Source: Chloroflexota bacterium
GTDB lineage: Bacteria; Chloroflexota; Anaerolineae; Anaerolineales; Anaerolineaceae
Assembly (NCBI GenBank): GCA_004347695.1
Contig: SLTK01000007.1
Coordinates: 598,823-662,822 of the forward strand
Reading direction: 5' to 3'
DNA: 64,000 nt
Under the pieces are notes generated by a model that saw only the letters and a list, made by a program, of their open reading frames with translations, was not told the origin of the DNA and did no database searches. Each line of letters begins with the position of its first letter. The stretch's first letter is position 1. Of the stretch, positions 43,317 to 53,303 are shown one piece after another. The translations under genes and the position numbers were made by a program.

Positions 43317-45215
43317 CTATTTGTACCAATATGCCCAAATCGTATACCACGCCCATCCATTATACAAGATAAACAAACCGGTAAAAACGTAAGCGAATTT
43401 ACCTTTCAAATTTGTTATCTTGAGAGGAACGGCCAACAGCGCATACCAACCCAGGCAGATAAAGAAAGCGGTTGCCACAATGACCGGATGAAGGTAACGC
43501 GACTGGGGAAGTAAATAATAGTAGTTGGACCAACCCCCTGCAAAACGGAAGAGCGTGTAAACAAGGTCAACCAAAAAAAGCAGCAGCATAAAGAGTGCGA
43601 GGTTCCAATCGGCAATTTTCCGGTAGCGCCAGAAGGCAACACCATTGCCAATTAAAGCCAATCCAGAGAGCACCGTAAACAACAGGTAGGGGTTGTTCCC
43701 GACCAATGGAAGCGTTCCCCAGTTGAAGCGCCCCCAAAATGTGCGGAACAAGAACTGCGCGGCATCCTTGAAATAAACCCTGCTGGCAGGTGGATCAAAA
43801 ATGGCCCAAAAATCAGCAGCCTGAAAACCGAACGTCTGGGACACCAAATCCGTCAACATACCCCGCAATGGAAGCCAGCCTTCTTCCGCGGACGGGTTAC
43901 GGATCAAATTCTCGCCGCGGTAACCATCCCATTCCACCTGGCTGCAGTTCTCACGCGTTTGCGGCACGGATTGCAGATCGCGCGCACCTGGCACCAGAAC
44001 AAAACAATCCCAATAAAGCTCAACGCCCGCAGGTAGGGTGCTGGTAAACACACGCAGCAGCGGTGCGTTGTAGTTTTCTGATATTTGGACCTGGGTAGCA
44101 ATAAAGACCGGCTTGTTGGTAATGGAAATTTTTTTGCCGGGCGTTACTATTTCAGTCCATTTGAACAACAATCGGGGAATCGATGCTTCCACCTGCTGGT
44201 TCGACCAAACCCACACGCCAAGCGTTACCTGCCGATCCGTCGTTTTGGTTGATTCGGTCAGTTTGTCTTTGTCCAGCACCTGATAAAAACCGTCGTGCTG
44301 GTCGTCAGTTATAAAGGTATATTTTCCATCGACAACTTGCTGCGGCTGAACCCGCAGAGTACTGCCATAATATTCATAGAAATCGGCCGGCAGCGTGGCG
44401 CGCCACTCAAAAGCGAACAATACAACCAGTACAGCCACACCCAAAGCACTCAACCAAACCAGCCGCGGGCGGGCGTGGAAAATACTCAACAACAAAGCCA
44501 GAACGCCAAAGGGTACAGCCAGCCAGGCAGTGGTCTTGGAAAAGACACAAAGGGCAACGCTCACAGGGAGACCGATTAATGTTTTCCAATCGGCGCCATA
44601 TTTGATGCCGCGAACGCTCATCCAGATAAAGAACGTCATTGCGGCAACGGCCGCGGCATCATCGTTTACAGCCGTCATGCGGTAGGCAAGATCCGGCAGC
44701 AGCGCGATGAACGCTGCGATCATCCACCCAAGCAGATGATTGCCAAAAAGCACTGTAACCGTCCGGATGGCAAAAAACACTGCGGCGGCAAACAAAAGCA
44801 ACGACACAGAACGCGCCAAATAGAGCTGTTGGTCGATATCTGCATTGGGAAACAGGCGCAACGGCAGCGACGCCAGGAAGTAGTAGAGTGGTTGACCACC
44901 GTCCATCTGCGGTACACCAATATCTACTGGCTGCTTAAGCTTGTCCAGATCGATTACCTGGCCGCCATAGCGGTATTTATCATGCTTAATCATGGAGGCC
45001 AACACATCCCGGCGCATTTTGGCATCTACATCGCCGGGTTGAGGCCAGCGGTCCAGGTTGGCTGCCAGCCAGACGTATTCAAACTGACCTGGCTCATCGC
45101 TCTTTTGCCACGGCGGCGGCAAAAAAACATAAACCAGGCCCACCATAAATGCGAGTAAGATCAGCCACGCTTTGGAGAATGGCGGATGCTCCTGGCTGTA
45201 TTGTGTGTTATTCAA
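43317..45215 (-). CDS. DUF2142 multi-pass membrane protein (GT-C-like)
   Basis: 632 aa with about twelve predicted helices. The first loop PPWQKSDEPGQFEYVWLAANL carries the acidic DE pair conserved in DUF2142 and other lipid-linked sugar transferases. A large soluble insertion (about residues 275-445) lies between membrane halves. The GT-C fold suggests transfer of sugars from polyprenyl-phosphate donors, but this is family inference. It ends one base before the start region of the glycoside hydrolase and begins just downstream of the phosphosugar transferase, so the three are co-transcribed. Confidence 0.8.
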   Translation of the reverse strand: MNNTQYSQEHPPFSKAWLILLAFMVGLVYVFLPPPWQKSDEPGQFEYVWLAANLDRWPQPGDVDAKMRRDVLASMIKHDKYRYGGQVIDLDKLKQPVDIGVPQMDGGQPLYYFLASLPLRLFPNADIDQQLYLARSVSLLLFAAAVFFAIRTVTVLFGNHLLGWMIAAFIALLPDLAYRMTAVNDDAAAVAAMTFFIWMSVRGIKYGADWKTLIGLPVSVALCVFSKTTAWLAVPFGVLALLLSIFHARPRLVWLSALGVAVLVVLFAFEWRATLPADFYEYYGSTLRVQPQQVVDGKYTFITDDQHDGFYQVLDKDKLTESTKTTDRQVTLGVWVWSNQQVEASIPRLLFKWTEIVTPGKKISITNKPVFIATQVQISENYNAPLLRVFTSTLPAGVELYWDCFVLVPGARDLQSVPQTRENCSQVEWDGYRGENLIRNPSAEEGWLPLRGMLTDLVSQTFGFQAADFWAIFDPPASRVYFKDAAQFLFRTFWGRFNWGTLPLVGNNPYLLFTVLSGLALIGNGVAFWRYRKIADWNLALFMLLLFLVDLVYTLFRFAGGWSNYYYLLPQSRYLHPVIVATAFFICLGWYALLAVPLKITNLKGKFAYVFTGLFILYNGWAWYTIWAYWYK

Positions 45216-45216
45216 G

Positions 45217-46632
45217 CTAATAGGCCCCCTTCAATCGCAGCACCACCAACAACGTTTTAAACAGGATGACGATATCCAGCCACAGGGAATAATGCTGGAT
45301 GTAATACAGGTCATCCTCCGTGTTCAGGTGCATCGGTTTGTCGCTGCGTCCATTGACCTGCCACCAGCCCGTCATCCCCTGCGGCACGGCAAACCGCCGC
45401 CGCTGCCAGAGCTGGTATTGCTCGACCAGATGAGGCATTTCGGGGCGCGGTCCTACCAGACTCATCTCGCCTTTGAGAACATTGAATAACTGCGGGATTT
45501 CATCCAGGCTGGTGCGGCGCAAGAATTGGCCAGCCCGGGTAATACGCGGATCTGGCCTGCGCTTGTCCTGGATAATGTGGCCCTGTTCATCCACCTGCTC
45601 GATGACATGCCGCATCTTCTCGGCGCCGTCCGTCATTGTGCGAAATTTGATCATCTTGAACAGGCGTCCATTCTCTCCAACCCGGGTCTGGCGGAAGATC
45701 ACCGGCCCAGGGCTGTCGAGCTTGATCCATAAAGCCAGGATACCCATCACCGGCAAAAAGACCGGCAGCATAAGCAAGGTCAGACACAAATCGAAAATGC
45801 GTTTGACCATGCGCTGGTAATAATTCAATGCCGGGGCGCGCAGATCGATGAGTTGAATACCGGCCAATTCCTCCAACCGGGCGCTGTGCAAAGCCAATAG
45901 ATAGTAATCCGGCACCACCCATACGCGCAATGGAAGCTCATGCAACTGCCCCACCAGGGTGCTGATGCGCCGCCAGCCTTCCGAAGGCAGCGCGAGGACG
46001 ACATCATCGATATTTTCCTGCCGGATGATTTCCAGCGCCTGTGAGATCGTCCCAAGCACCTGGGGTTCAGCCTGCTTGGAGGGATCATCATCCAAAAAGC
46101 CAGCCAGCATGACGCCGTTGCTGTTGTTGCGGATGATTTGCTCGGCAACCTTCTTCCCAATCTTGCCGGCGCCCAACACCAGCACCCGGCGTCTGGTCAC
46201 ATCCCGACGATTCTGATAGCGAAAACTAAAACGGTAGATCACTCTTGCTGTAAACAGCAGCGTGAAAGCGATTAAGGCAAAGGATAGAAACAAAATGCGG
46301 GAGTAGCCGCGGAAGGTAAGGTAAAGAAAGCCGGCCAGCGCCACGGTGGCCAACCCCGATGCGCTGATCAGGCTGCGGATTTCATCCTTGAAGCGAAAGT
46401 TGCGCCGCCCGTCATAGACAGTGAATAAAATCTGGATGCCCACCCAGAACAATGCAACGATCGGATAAAGGATCCATTCGATGTTTATGGGTGGAACTAT
46501 CGGTTGGGCGAAGGTCAACACCTCTCCCAGCCAGGGGCGCAGCAGAGCTGCCAGACGCAGCGCGAACATAACCAGGATTGCATCTAGCAACATCGAAAAT
46601 ATGGCAAAATCGACTGAAAATCTTCGCAGCAT
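45217..46632 (-). CDS. exopolysaccharide polyprenyl-phosphate sugar-1-phosphate transferase (WcaJ/WbaP type)
   Basis: Starts repeat-unit synthesis by moving a sugar-1-phosphate to undecaprenyl phosphate. The 471 aa protein has four N-terminal helices, a CoA-binding-like middle (VLVLGAGKIGKKVAEQI, DDDPSKQ), a fifth helix and the catalytic Bac_transf domain: KRIFDLCLTLLMLPVFLPVM, FRQTRVGENGRLFKMIKFRT, and LRRTSLDEIPQLFNVLKGEM followed by SLVGPRPE. The active Asp-Glu pair is in that last block. It heads the minus-strand three-gene group, opposite the SDR operon, with a 340-bp divergent region between them. Confidence 0.93.
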   Translation of the reverse strand: MLRRFSVDFAIFSMLLDAILVMFALRLAALLRPWLGEVLTFAQPIVPPINIEWILYPIVALFWVGIQILFTVYDGRRNFRFKDEIRSLISASGLATVALAGFLYLTFRGYSRILFLSFALIAFTLLFTARVIYRFSFRYQNRRDVTRRRVLVLGAGKIGKKVAEQIIRNNSNGVMLAGFLDDDPSKQAEPQVLGTISQALEIIRQENIDDVVLALPSEGWRRISTLVGQLHELPLRVWVVPDYYLLALHSARLEELAGIQLIDLRAPALNYYQRMVKRIFDLCLTLLMLPVFLPVMGILALWIKLDSPGPVIFRQTRVGENGRLFKMIKFRTMTDGAEKMRHVIEQVDEQGHIIQDKRRPDPRITRAGQFLRRTSLDEIPQLFNVLKGEMSLVGPRPEMPHLVEQYQLWQRRRFAVPQGMTGWWQVNGRSDKPMHLNTEDDLYYIQHYSLWLDIVILFKTLLVVLRLKGAY

Positions 46633-46973
46633 AATTCTTCTCCCCTTTTTGATAATTGTTAAATCGGTTCACCAAATTTCTCGCGATGGCTTTTTGCACC
46701 CCTCTTTACAACCCTATAGCAGAAATTTATTTTTTCGCCCACAAAAAATATTCTATCACTGATACGCGAAAATGAAAAACAGGCTTGCACTATAATGAAC
46801 CGCTTTCCTGAAACAGATTGTTACACTTTACGAACAGGATCATTTATCCTGGGGACGGATTTTGAATATAATGAGCTAATTATTCTTTTACAGTAATGCT
46901 GATATATTGGCACAGAATAAATCTGCCAGTAAAATTCCTGTGTTATATTTGATACTTTCCTTGGGAGGTGATT
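46633..46973. other. AT-rich divergent intergenic region of the polysaccharide locus
   Basis: 341 bp between the phosphosugar transferase and the SDR genes, holding both promoters by position. It is AT-rich with several possible -10 boxes (for example tataat at 46791), none with a confident -35. No ORF is supported. Confidence 0.3.
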
Positions 46974-47969
46974 ATGAATTCTCCATCTACTATTATCGTC
47001 ACAGGTGGGGCTGGCTTTATTGGCAGCACCTTGGTAAAACGGTTAGCCCAGAAAGGAGTTCGAGTTAGAGTCATCGATAATCTCTGGCGCGGCAGCCTGG
47101 ACAACCTTAAACTGCCGGATGGTTCTTACGCAATCGACATCGAGAAAGATTTTTTCCTGGCAGATTTAACCGATTATTCCAAATGCCTGGAATTAATCCG
47201 TGATGCTGAACTGGTTTTCCACTTAGCTGATGTAGTAGGTGGAGTTCATTTTGCATTCAGTAATCAAGAGTTTATCTTCCGCCAAAATATTATCATCAAT
47301 AGCAATGTCCTTTCTGCGAGCATTTTCAACAAGATTGAAAATTACATTTATGTCGGAACAGCATGCAGCTACCCTAAACATTTACAAATGCAAGATGGAT
47401 TTACTGCCTTAACTGAAGATCAAACGTACCCAGCAGAACCTGAATCTTCTTATGGCTGGAGTAAATTAATGGGGGAATATGAAGCCGATTTAGCCCAGAA
47501 ATCCGGGAAAATAAATGTGGGGTTGCTTCGATTGCACAATGTATACGGGCCTGGAGCATCTTACGAACCCAGCCGTTCACAAGTGCTCCCAGCGTTGATC
47601 AGAAAAGCCATCCTTTTCCCCGACGAGCCATTTATTGTTTGGGGCAGCGGTAATCAGTATCGAGATTTTATATATATAGACGATGTAGTCAATGCACTTG
47701 TTCTGGTTGCCAGCAAGGGGTTGAATCAGGGATTGATCCAGGTTGGATCCGAAATACCCACAACCATTCGCGAGGCTTCCAAATTGATTGTGGACATCAG
47801 TCATAAACCCATCGAAATTCATTTTGATCTTTCCAAACCAGAAGGAGATCGTGGCCGAATTGCAATATGCGACCGGGCCCGTTCTATTCTTGGATGGACA
47901 CCCAAGGTAGACATAAGAGAAGGATTGCAGTATACATACGATTGGATAAAAGAGAAGATGGGAAAATAA
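46974..47969 (+). CDS. NAD-dependent sugar epimerase/dehydratase (extended SDR)
   Basis: Modifies a nucleotide sugar for the polysaccharide. The 331 aa protein has the NAD-binding TGGAGFIGSTLVK at residues 10-22 and the catalytic Y160-x3-K164 (YGWSK), with an active-site Ser/Thr in VGTACSYPK (128-136). The GVHFAFSN and HNVYGPGASYEPSRSQVLPA blocks resemble the GDP-mannose epimerase and UDP-glucose 4-epimerase groups; the exact reaction cannot be assigned. ATG 46974 is preceded by GGGAGG; a GTG six bases earlier overlaps that site. Confidence 0.87.
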   Translation: MNSPSTIIVTGGAGFIGSTLVKRLAQKGVRVRVIDNLWRGSLDNLKLPDGSYAIDIEKDFFLADLTDYSKCLELIRDAELVFHLADVVGGVHFAFSNQEFIFRQNIIINSNVLSASIFNKIENYIYVGTACSYPKHLQMQDGFTALTEDQTYPAEPESSYGWSKLMGEYEADLAQKSGKINVGLLRLHNVYGPGASYEPSRSQVLPALIRKAILFPDEPFIVWGSGNQYRDFIYIDDVVNALVLVASKGLNQGLIQVGSEIPTTIREASKLIVDISHKPIEIHFDLSKPEGDRGRIAICDRARSILGWTPKVDIREGLQYTYDWIKEKMGK

Positions 47970-48002
47970 AGGTTCGACTCGTAGCGGAATAAGGAGGACA
48001 AG

Positions 48003-48704
48003 TTGATTGATAGCTCATCTCATGCCGGGGTCCAACATTTTATACATAAAATGAATATGGCTGAACTAGACCGTGAAGGGGTTCGCGGTTTAGTAGTCGG
48101 TTTCGGTGAGGGACATGAGGCTGAATATTTGCAGCATCACACAAGGGCAAAGATCATCGGTATTGATATTCGCTCTCGCATCCCAGCAAACCAAAATCCG
48201 TCTTTTTCTCCCATCCTGGCGAGTGCTATGAAACTACCTTTCAAGGAATCGTCATTTGACTTCGTTTTCTACCATCATGTTATTGAACACGTTCCAAATC
48301 CGATGGCTACACTCATCGAGATCTTTAGACTCTTGGTTCCTAATGGGACTTTATATATTGGAACCCCAAATCGACATCGTTTAATCGGTTATATAGGTGC
48401 GTATAAAATTTCATTACTCAAAAAAATAAAAAATAACTTATCAGATTATAAATATCGTCTTTTAGGAAAATTTCACAATGAAATGGGAGCACATGCAGGA
48501 TTCAGCAAGGCAGAATTAGAAAAGATGCTGATCCCATATTTTACTGATCTTCAGTGGTTGACGGAAGATTATCTAATTTTTAAATATCGGCAGCGTTTAA
48601 ATAATTCGGTTCTGAAAATTCTTTTGAAACCGTATATTTTAGAAGTTGTTGCACCATCCATCTATGTTTTGTGCCGTAAGTCAGCGATATCCGAAACCAG
48701 GTAG
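48003..48704 (+). CDS. SAM-dependent methyltransferase (class I)
   Basis: 233 aa. The SAM-binding region reads GLVVGFGEGHEAEYL, then GIDIRSRIP and the acidic second strand. FVFYHHVIEHVPNPMATL is the typical post-II/III block of the Methyltransf_11 group. It likely methylates a sugar or lipid in the polysaccharide. It starts with TTG, five bases after AGGAGG. It sits between the SDR and the WecG-type gene with short gaps, in the same operon. Composition is AT-rich like its neighbours. Confidence 0.83.
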   Translation: MIDSSSHAGVQHFIHKMNMAELDREGVRGLVVGFGEGHEAEYLQHHTRAKIIGIDIRSRIPANQNPSFSPILASAMKLPFKESSFDFVFYHHVIEHVPNPMATLIEIFRLLVPNGTLYIGTPNRHRLIGYIGAYKISLLKKIKNNLSDYKYRLLGKFHNEMGAHAGFSKAELEKMLIPYFTDLQWLTEDYLIFKYRQRLNNSVLKILLKPYILEVVAPSIYVLCRKSAISETR

Positions 48705-48710
48705 AAATTT

Positions 48711-49484
48711 ATGAATAAAATGAACATCCTTGGGATAAATATTGATTGTCTGTCTTTCGAAGACATGTATCCCATTTTCGATCAATGGTTAGCGGACAAA
48801 AGCTCCCGTTCTCATTCAATCGCGTTGATCAACGTTTATGACAATGTCCTGGCAATGATGGATAAAAAACTGGGTATGGTTTACCGAAAAGCAGATTTAC
48901 GTGGTATAGACGGTACCCCTTTTCTCTATTGGGCCAGGTTGTTTTATTACAAAAAAAGCGACCGTTTCTATGCACCGGATTTAATGTTGGAAGTTAGCAG
49001 TAAGGCGAAAGAAAAAGGTTACACCTTTTTCTTGTACGGTGGTTTTCCGGGATCGGTTGATGCAATTGAGCAATATCTACTCGAACGATTCGAAGGTATC
49101 CAGGTGGTTGGCAAATACACCCCACCCTTTCGACCCTTAACGGAAGATGAAGATCAAGCGCTATGTGATACGATCAACTTATTGAAACCCGACTTTGTGT
49201 GGGTTGGACTTGGGACTCCAAAACAGGATTTCTGGATCCATGAACATCGCGAAAAAATTAAAGGCAGCATAATGGTTGCCTCAGGAGCAACTTTCGACTT
49301 TTTCAGCGGACGTATTCGCCAGGCCCCGAAGTGGATTCGATCGAGCGGGTTTGAATGGTTGTTCCGCCTTACTCAAGACTTCAGACGCCTTTGGGTTCGA
49401 TATACAATTTTTAATTTAATCTTCCTTGGAGCATTTGCTCTTCAGCTCATGCATATTTTACGTTTTGCCGATCAGGAAGATTAG
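48711..49484 (+). CDS. WecG/TagA/CpsF family glycosyltransferase (GT26)
   Basis: Transfers a sugar (N-acetylmannosamine type in well studied members) to a lipid-linked acceptor. The 257 aa protein has RKADLRGIDGTPFLYWA, the YGGFPGSVDAI stretch, VWVGLGTPKQDFWIHEHR and GATFDFFSGRIRQAPKWIRS, all conserved in the family. A hydrophobic tail (FNLIFLGAFALQLMHIL) may touch the membrane. It directly follows the methyltransferase and ends the plus-strand group of the polysaccharide locus. Confidence 0.9.
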   Translation: MNKMNILGINIDCLSFEDMYPIFDQWLADKSSRSHSIALINVYDNVLAMMDKKLGMVYRKADLRGIDGTPFLYWARLFYYKKSDRFYAPDLMLEVSSKAKEKGYTFFLYGGFPGSVDAIEQYLLERFEGIQVVGKYTPPFRPLTEDEDQALCDTINLLKPDFVWVGLGTPKQDFWIHEHREKIKGSIMVASGATFDFFSGRIRQAPKWIRSSGFEWLFRLTQDFRRLWVRYTIFNLIFLGAFALQLMHILRFADQED

Positions 49485-49661
49485 TTCTCATACGGATTCC
49501 AATATATCAATAATCTTACGGATTTGGTAAAACGGAATGCGTTTTCACTAATCGTGATGGCTGGTAATATTTTGACAAGCCGCCGTAGATTTATCGTTGA
49601 GCCACAAAGCCACCTGAGGCATGGGTTGCGGCATGTTTATTGCGTTTTTACGGATACCGGG

Positions 49662-50804
49662 CTATAACAAGGCTGAATTTTCATCTTCAATGCCTATATT
49701 CTGTTGAATATCCCTAATAATCATGGACGCCACTTTATCGCTGGTCAAGAGTGGAGTAGTGTCGGCCGGTTTTAACTTATTGTCAAATACCAGCTTTAAC
49801 GCGCGATCAAAGTCTTGAGGATCTAATGGATCAAAATGGTTTTCAGGCGGAACGATTTCGGGGGTACAGCCTGCATAGATTGAAGAAAGCACTGGAACGC
49901 CAGACCACAGTGATTCGTTAATTACCAGACCCCAAACATCCTCTAATGTGGGAAACACAAATACATCCGCGCTGCGGTACGCCGCAGACATTAGTTCAGG
50001 GGGTTGAGGCGGGATAAAAAGTATCGATTCAAGCTCAAGATCGCTAGCCAACTGCTGCATCGATCCTTTTTCTGGCCCGTCCCCAACCAGTAAAATTGAA
50101 AAACGATACCCTTCTTTTTGCAATCGAGCCGCAGCCTTCAAAAAAAGATCTATCCCCTTCCTAAAAATAAATTGGCCTGCTAACAAAAAAACGGGCTTTG
50201 GCTGATGTTTATATGCTGGTTCGACTGGTTTAGCATAAAGATTTTCATCCACACAATTTTGGATTTGCAAAATTCGGTCACGCTTTACACCAACATTCAT
50301 TAAATATTCAGTAGAGGTATTGCCATAACTGATCCAATGGCGAGCGAATTGAATGATTCCCCATCGAAACCAGCGTTTGATAATGACCCGTTTTCGTTCT
50401 GTATGAAGCGTTCCACCCCACCAAACCCAAACGGGTTTGTGAAAAAGCCTGCCATAGAGTAATGCCATTGCGGTTCGAAAGCCCATTTCAGTAGAAATAA
50501 CCACATCAGGTTTTTCCCTGATCAAATCAAAGAGATAACCCGGGTTTATATGCAGGTTTCTCTTTTCAAATGTTTTGCCCTCCTTGGTACTATTTTTAAA
50601 TCTAAAGGTCATTCCTCTTGCAATTTTTACGGAGATGCCATTTTGAATAAGCGATTGTTCCATTCCTTTCCATTTCAAAGAGTTATCCTCTTTGCCAGAG
50701 ATGAGTACACTGGTGCGAAAGACCTTTCCCAACTTAATATAAATTGGAAGACGATATGGGGGAACAATATTATTTAATATTGCGAGTTTACATCGGTACG
50801 GCAT
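49662..50804 (-). CDS. family 4 glycosyltransferase
   Basis: 380 aa GT-B enzyme. N-terminal AILNNIVPPYRLPIYIKL fits GT4 acceptor domains; FLLAGQFIFRKGIDLFLKAA starts the C-terminal domain; the donor-binding motif is FVFPTLEDVWGLVINESLWS (E-x7-E) followed by GVPVLSSIYAG. It lies downstream of the Wzy-like gene on the minus strand. The sugar transferred is unknown. The region 49485-49661 before its 3' end shows nothing recognisable. Confidence 0.88.
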   Translation of the reverse strand: MPYRCKLAILNNIVPPYRLPIYIKLGKVFRTSVLISGKEDNSLKWKGMEQSLIQNGISVKIARGMTFRFKNSTKEGKTFEKRNLHINPGYLFDLIREKPDVVISTEMGFRTAMALLYGRLFHKPVWVWWGGTLHTERKRVIIKRWFRWGIIQFARHWISYGNTSTEYLMNVGVKRDRILQIQNCVDENLYAKPVEPAYKHQPKPVFLLAGQFIFRKGIDLFLKAAARLQKEGYRFSILLVGDGPEKGSMQQLASDLELESILFIPPQPPELMSAAYRSADVFVFPTLEDVWGLVINESLWSGVPVLSSIYAGCTPEIVPPENHFDPLDPQDFDRALKLVFDNKLKPADTTPLLTSDKVASMIIRDIQQNIGIEDENSALL

Positions 50805-50818
50805 GAAAACCTCTTTTT

Positions 50819-52039
50819 TTATGATCCCAAATCTATCTTTTGGGCAGTAATTTGGTCGTGGTTCACAGCTAAAATCCCGACCCTAACAATAATACAATAG
50901 ATAAAGAATACAGCAACGTCATTCATCACGTTTGCGGTAAATGAAAGAATCACTATGGAAATAAACGCTAATATACTTAACCAGGTTGCATATATTTTGC
51001 CATTAACGATTGGAAATGCTACTGCGAATAAAACAATTAAACTAGCCGCTAAACCAAGGACTCCAACTTCAGAAAAAAATACAAAAAAATGCCCGGTGTT
51101 CCCCCGTAAAAGAGCCCTGGTAAAAGGATCACTGTACGCTGACGGGCCATCACCCAGCCAGCTAAATCCATCGGTAACAAAATATTTTATGGCACTAAAC
51201 CTCGAATACCCACCCGATAAGTAGGTATCAAGATCCCCAGAACTCGAAAGCCTGTCAATAAATGTTGTAATATTTTCTGTAATTAAATTACCCTGATAAA
51301 CGATTGCGATGAACACGCCAACAACCAGGATGCCCAATCCAAAGGTTATCAATGTTTTAATCTTAAAATTTCTCAAAATATAAATTAACCACACGATCAG
51401 CAATGCAATTTTAACGATCTGGGAATTGGCAATCAACACCGTCAACGATAACCACAAAGCGATAGGATATTTGTATTTCTCGAAGAAATGCGATTTATTT
51501 GCAAAAAGAAGAAAAGTAACAACCATGACCAGGAAAAAAGACATTGCGTAATCTGTCTTGTAATTAAAGGTTCCTGAACCAAAATCAACAAGAATCGCTT
51601 CACCTCTCCATGATAAAGGGATTGAATCATACAGCTTCCATTGCAGCAAAATAATGGGCAGTTGAATAACGGCAATCCAAATGGCCGCCTTCATCACTGG
51701 CGCAATGGCTGTTGGCGAGATGCTAACTCTTACCAGGTAATATATTAAATAAGAAAAAACCAACACACGCGTGAACAAGAGAATTTCCTTTAAAGAAGAA
51801 AGGTTGTAAAAGCCCGAAACAAATACAACACCTGCCAAAAGGATATACGCCAGAAAAACTTGATCGATTTTTAAGCCATAGATAAACACTAAAGGAATTA
51901 CCAGCAACGAAACCAGTGCTGCCCGGTACTGAAAGTGCGTAAGTATCGCCAAAAGAAAACTAAAACCAAATAGTAATGAAAAAACAGTAATAAATAATAT
52001 TCGTTTAGGATGAAAAGCGAATGTGTTTTTCAATTCCAT
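50819..52039 (-). CDS. O-antigen/polysaccharide polymerase-like membrane protein (Wzy/WaaL type)
   Basis: 406 aa with ten or more predicted helices and a large extracytoplasmic loop (about residues 260-310) that includes YSRFSAIKYFVTDGFSWLG and GNTGHFFVFFSEVGVLG, the pattern of polymerases and O-antigen ligases. It would link repeat units outside the membrane. Sequence conservation in this class is low, so the call rests on topology and position between glycosyltransferase genes. AT-rich. Confidence 0.72.
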   Translation of the reverse strand: MELKNTFAFHPKRILFITVFSLLFGFSFLLAILTHFQYRAALVSLLVIPLVFIYGLKIDQVFLAYILLAGVVFVSGFYNLSSLKEILLFTRVLVFSYLIYYLVRVSISPTAIAPVMKAAIWIAVIQLPIILLQWKLYDSIPLSWRGEAILVDFGSGTFNYKTDYAMSFFLVMVVTFLLFANKSHFFEKYKYPIALWLSLTVLIANSQIVKIALLIVWLIYILRNFKIKTLITFGLGILVVGVFIAIVYQGNLITENITTFIDRLSSSGDLDTYLSGGYSRFSAIKYFVTDGFSWLGDGPSAYSDPFTRALLRGNTGHFFVFFSEVGVLGLAASLIVLFAVAFPIVNGKIYATWLSILAFISIVILSFTANVMNDVAVFFIYCIIVRVGILAVNHDQITAQKIDLGS

Positions 52040-52061
52040 AATTTTTTTCTGTATAGACTTC

Positions 52062-53297
52062 CTATACTCTATGAAAAATTTTCTTTATCATAAATAATAT
52101 CTTTCCCAATCCAAGAGTCTTAATGATTGTTACAAGAAAGGTTGGAGGATAATTTAAGAATGTATATTCGTTCAATATTATTTTAAATAAAATCAGCCAA
52201 CTGATTTTATTTTCATTTTTTTTAATGGTAAAGACAGTATCGTTCAAGGAAATGCTATTTGTATTCCAGTTTAGATATTTTTCAGCATAAATTCGAGCAT
52301 TTTTTTTGTGGATGGGTAACTGATCAGAATTAACTAAATAATAATTCATCGCATTGGCTAAATCAGCAGCATCACATTCAGATTCCGGCCAATAATAATT
52401 GTCATAGCGGTTTTTATAATTATTAACTTTTACAACCTTTCCATTAAAACCATCTTTAACGAACTCATTCATCGGGGGTTCATTTGTTGTAATAACCGGC
52501 AAACCACATGCCATGGCTTCAGCAATTGTTAATCCGATTCCATCCAATCTTGAAGGGTAAACATATATATCCCCGAGATGGTAAACTCCAGGTAAAGGAA
52601 TTTCATCCTCAATTAATTTAATTCGGTCATCGCTCTCTATCTCTTTCCGAAGGACGGCATCGATCCGATCTTTGGATTGCGCATGGATAATTAATATTTG
52701 AGCGCCCGGGAGATGTTTAAAAGCTTCTACGACAAGGTCTGTACCTTTTCGATAGGGGGACATTCCGCAAGAGTGAAAAAAAGTAATATCTTTCTGCCCA
52801 TTTGATAAATTCGGGGGGTTAGGTGGGGTTAATAATTCGGTGTCTGTACCCCAAGGAATAAAGATTGCATTTTCGTGCCACCGAAATACTGAATAATGAC
52901 GTTCCGTATTACACAACAAAAAATCGTAATATTTAAAAAACTGAACCGTATCCTTTTTATAATAATCGATATACGACCCTATGGGAATTTTCAATCTGTA
53001 GTGGCATTTTAGAATAATATCCCAACTGATCTGTTCATTAAATATTAATAACTGTAATTGATTTTGGTCAACCCATTTTTCAAAATCCGGCCAATCAATG
53101 TATGAGGGGATTCTAGATTTATAAATTTTCCCCCAGTGTACATTGCTAGAATCCCAATTGGGGTCGCCTTTACCAAATTTTTCTCCGCCCCTTGCATATA
53201 TAAAGACTTTATGGGATCGGGAAAGGGTCTGCAGATATGCTTTAGAAACATACGCAGCTCCTCTTTCGAACCAGGTAGAAACAATTCCAATATTCAT
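52062..53297 (-). CDS. glycosyltransferase, family 1/4-like
   Basis: 411 aa. Starts with IGIVSTWFERGAAYVSKAYL, a common GT4 opening. The C-terminal half has the donor site: KDITFFHSCGMSPYRKGTDL, YVYPSRLDGIGLTIAEAMA (E-x7-E-like), then CGLPVITTNEPPMNEFV. It probably adds a sugar to the lipid-linked unit. It is downstream of a methyltransferase gene with a six-base gap. The last 60 residues are hydrophobic and unlike typical GT4 tails. Confidence 0.87.
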   Translation of the reverse strand: MNIGIVSTWFERGAAYVSKAYLQTLSRSHKVFIYARGGEKFGKGDPNWDSSNVHWGKIYKSRIPSYIDWPDFEKWVDQNQLQLLIFNEQISWDIILKCHYRLKIPIGSYIDYYKKDTVQFFKYYDFLLCNTERHYSVFRWHENAIFIPWGTDTELLTPPNPPNLSNGQKDITFFHSCGMSPYRKGTDLVVEAFKHLPGAQILIIHAQSKDRIDAVLRKEIESDDRIKLIEDEIPLPGVYHLGDIYVYPSRLDGIGLTIAEAMACGLPVITTNEPPMNEFVKDGFNGKVVKVNNYKNRYDNYYWPESECDAADLANAMNYYLVNSDQLPIHKKNARIYAEKYLNWNTNSISLNDTVFTIKKNENKISWLILFKIILNEYTFLNYPPTFLVTIIKTLGLGKILFMIKKIFHRV

Positions 53298-53303
53298 ACT
53301 GGG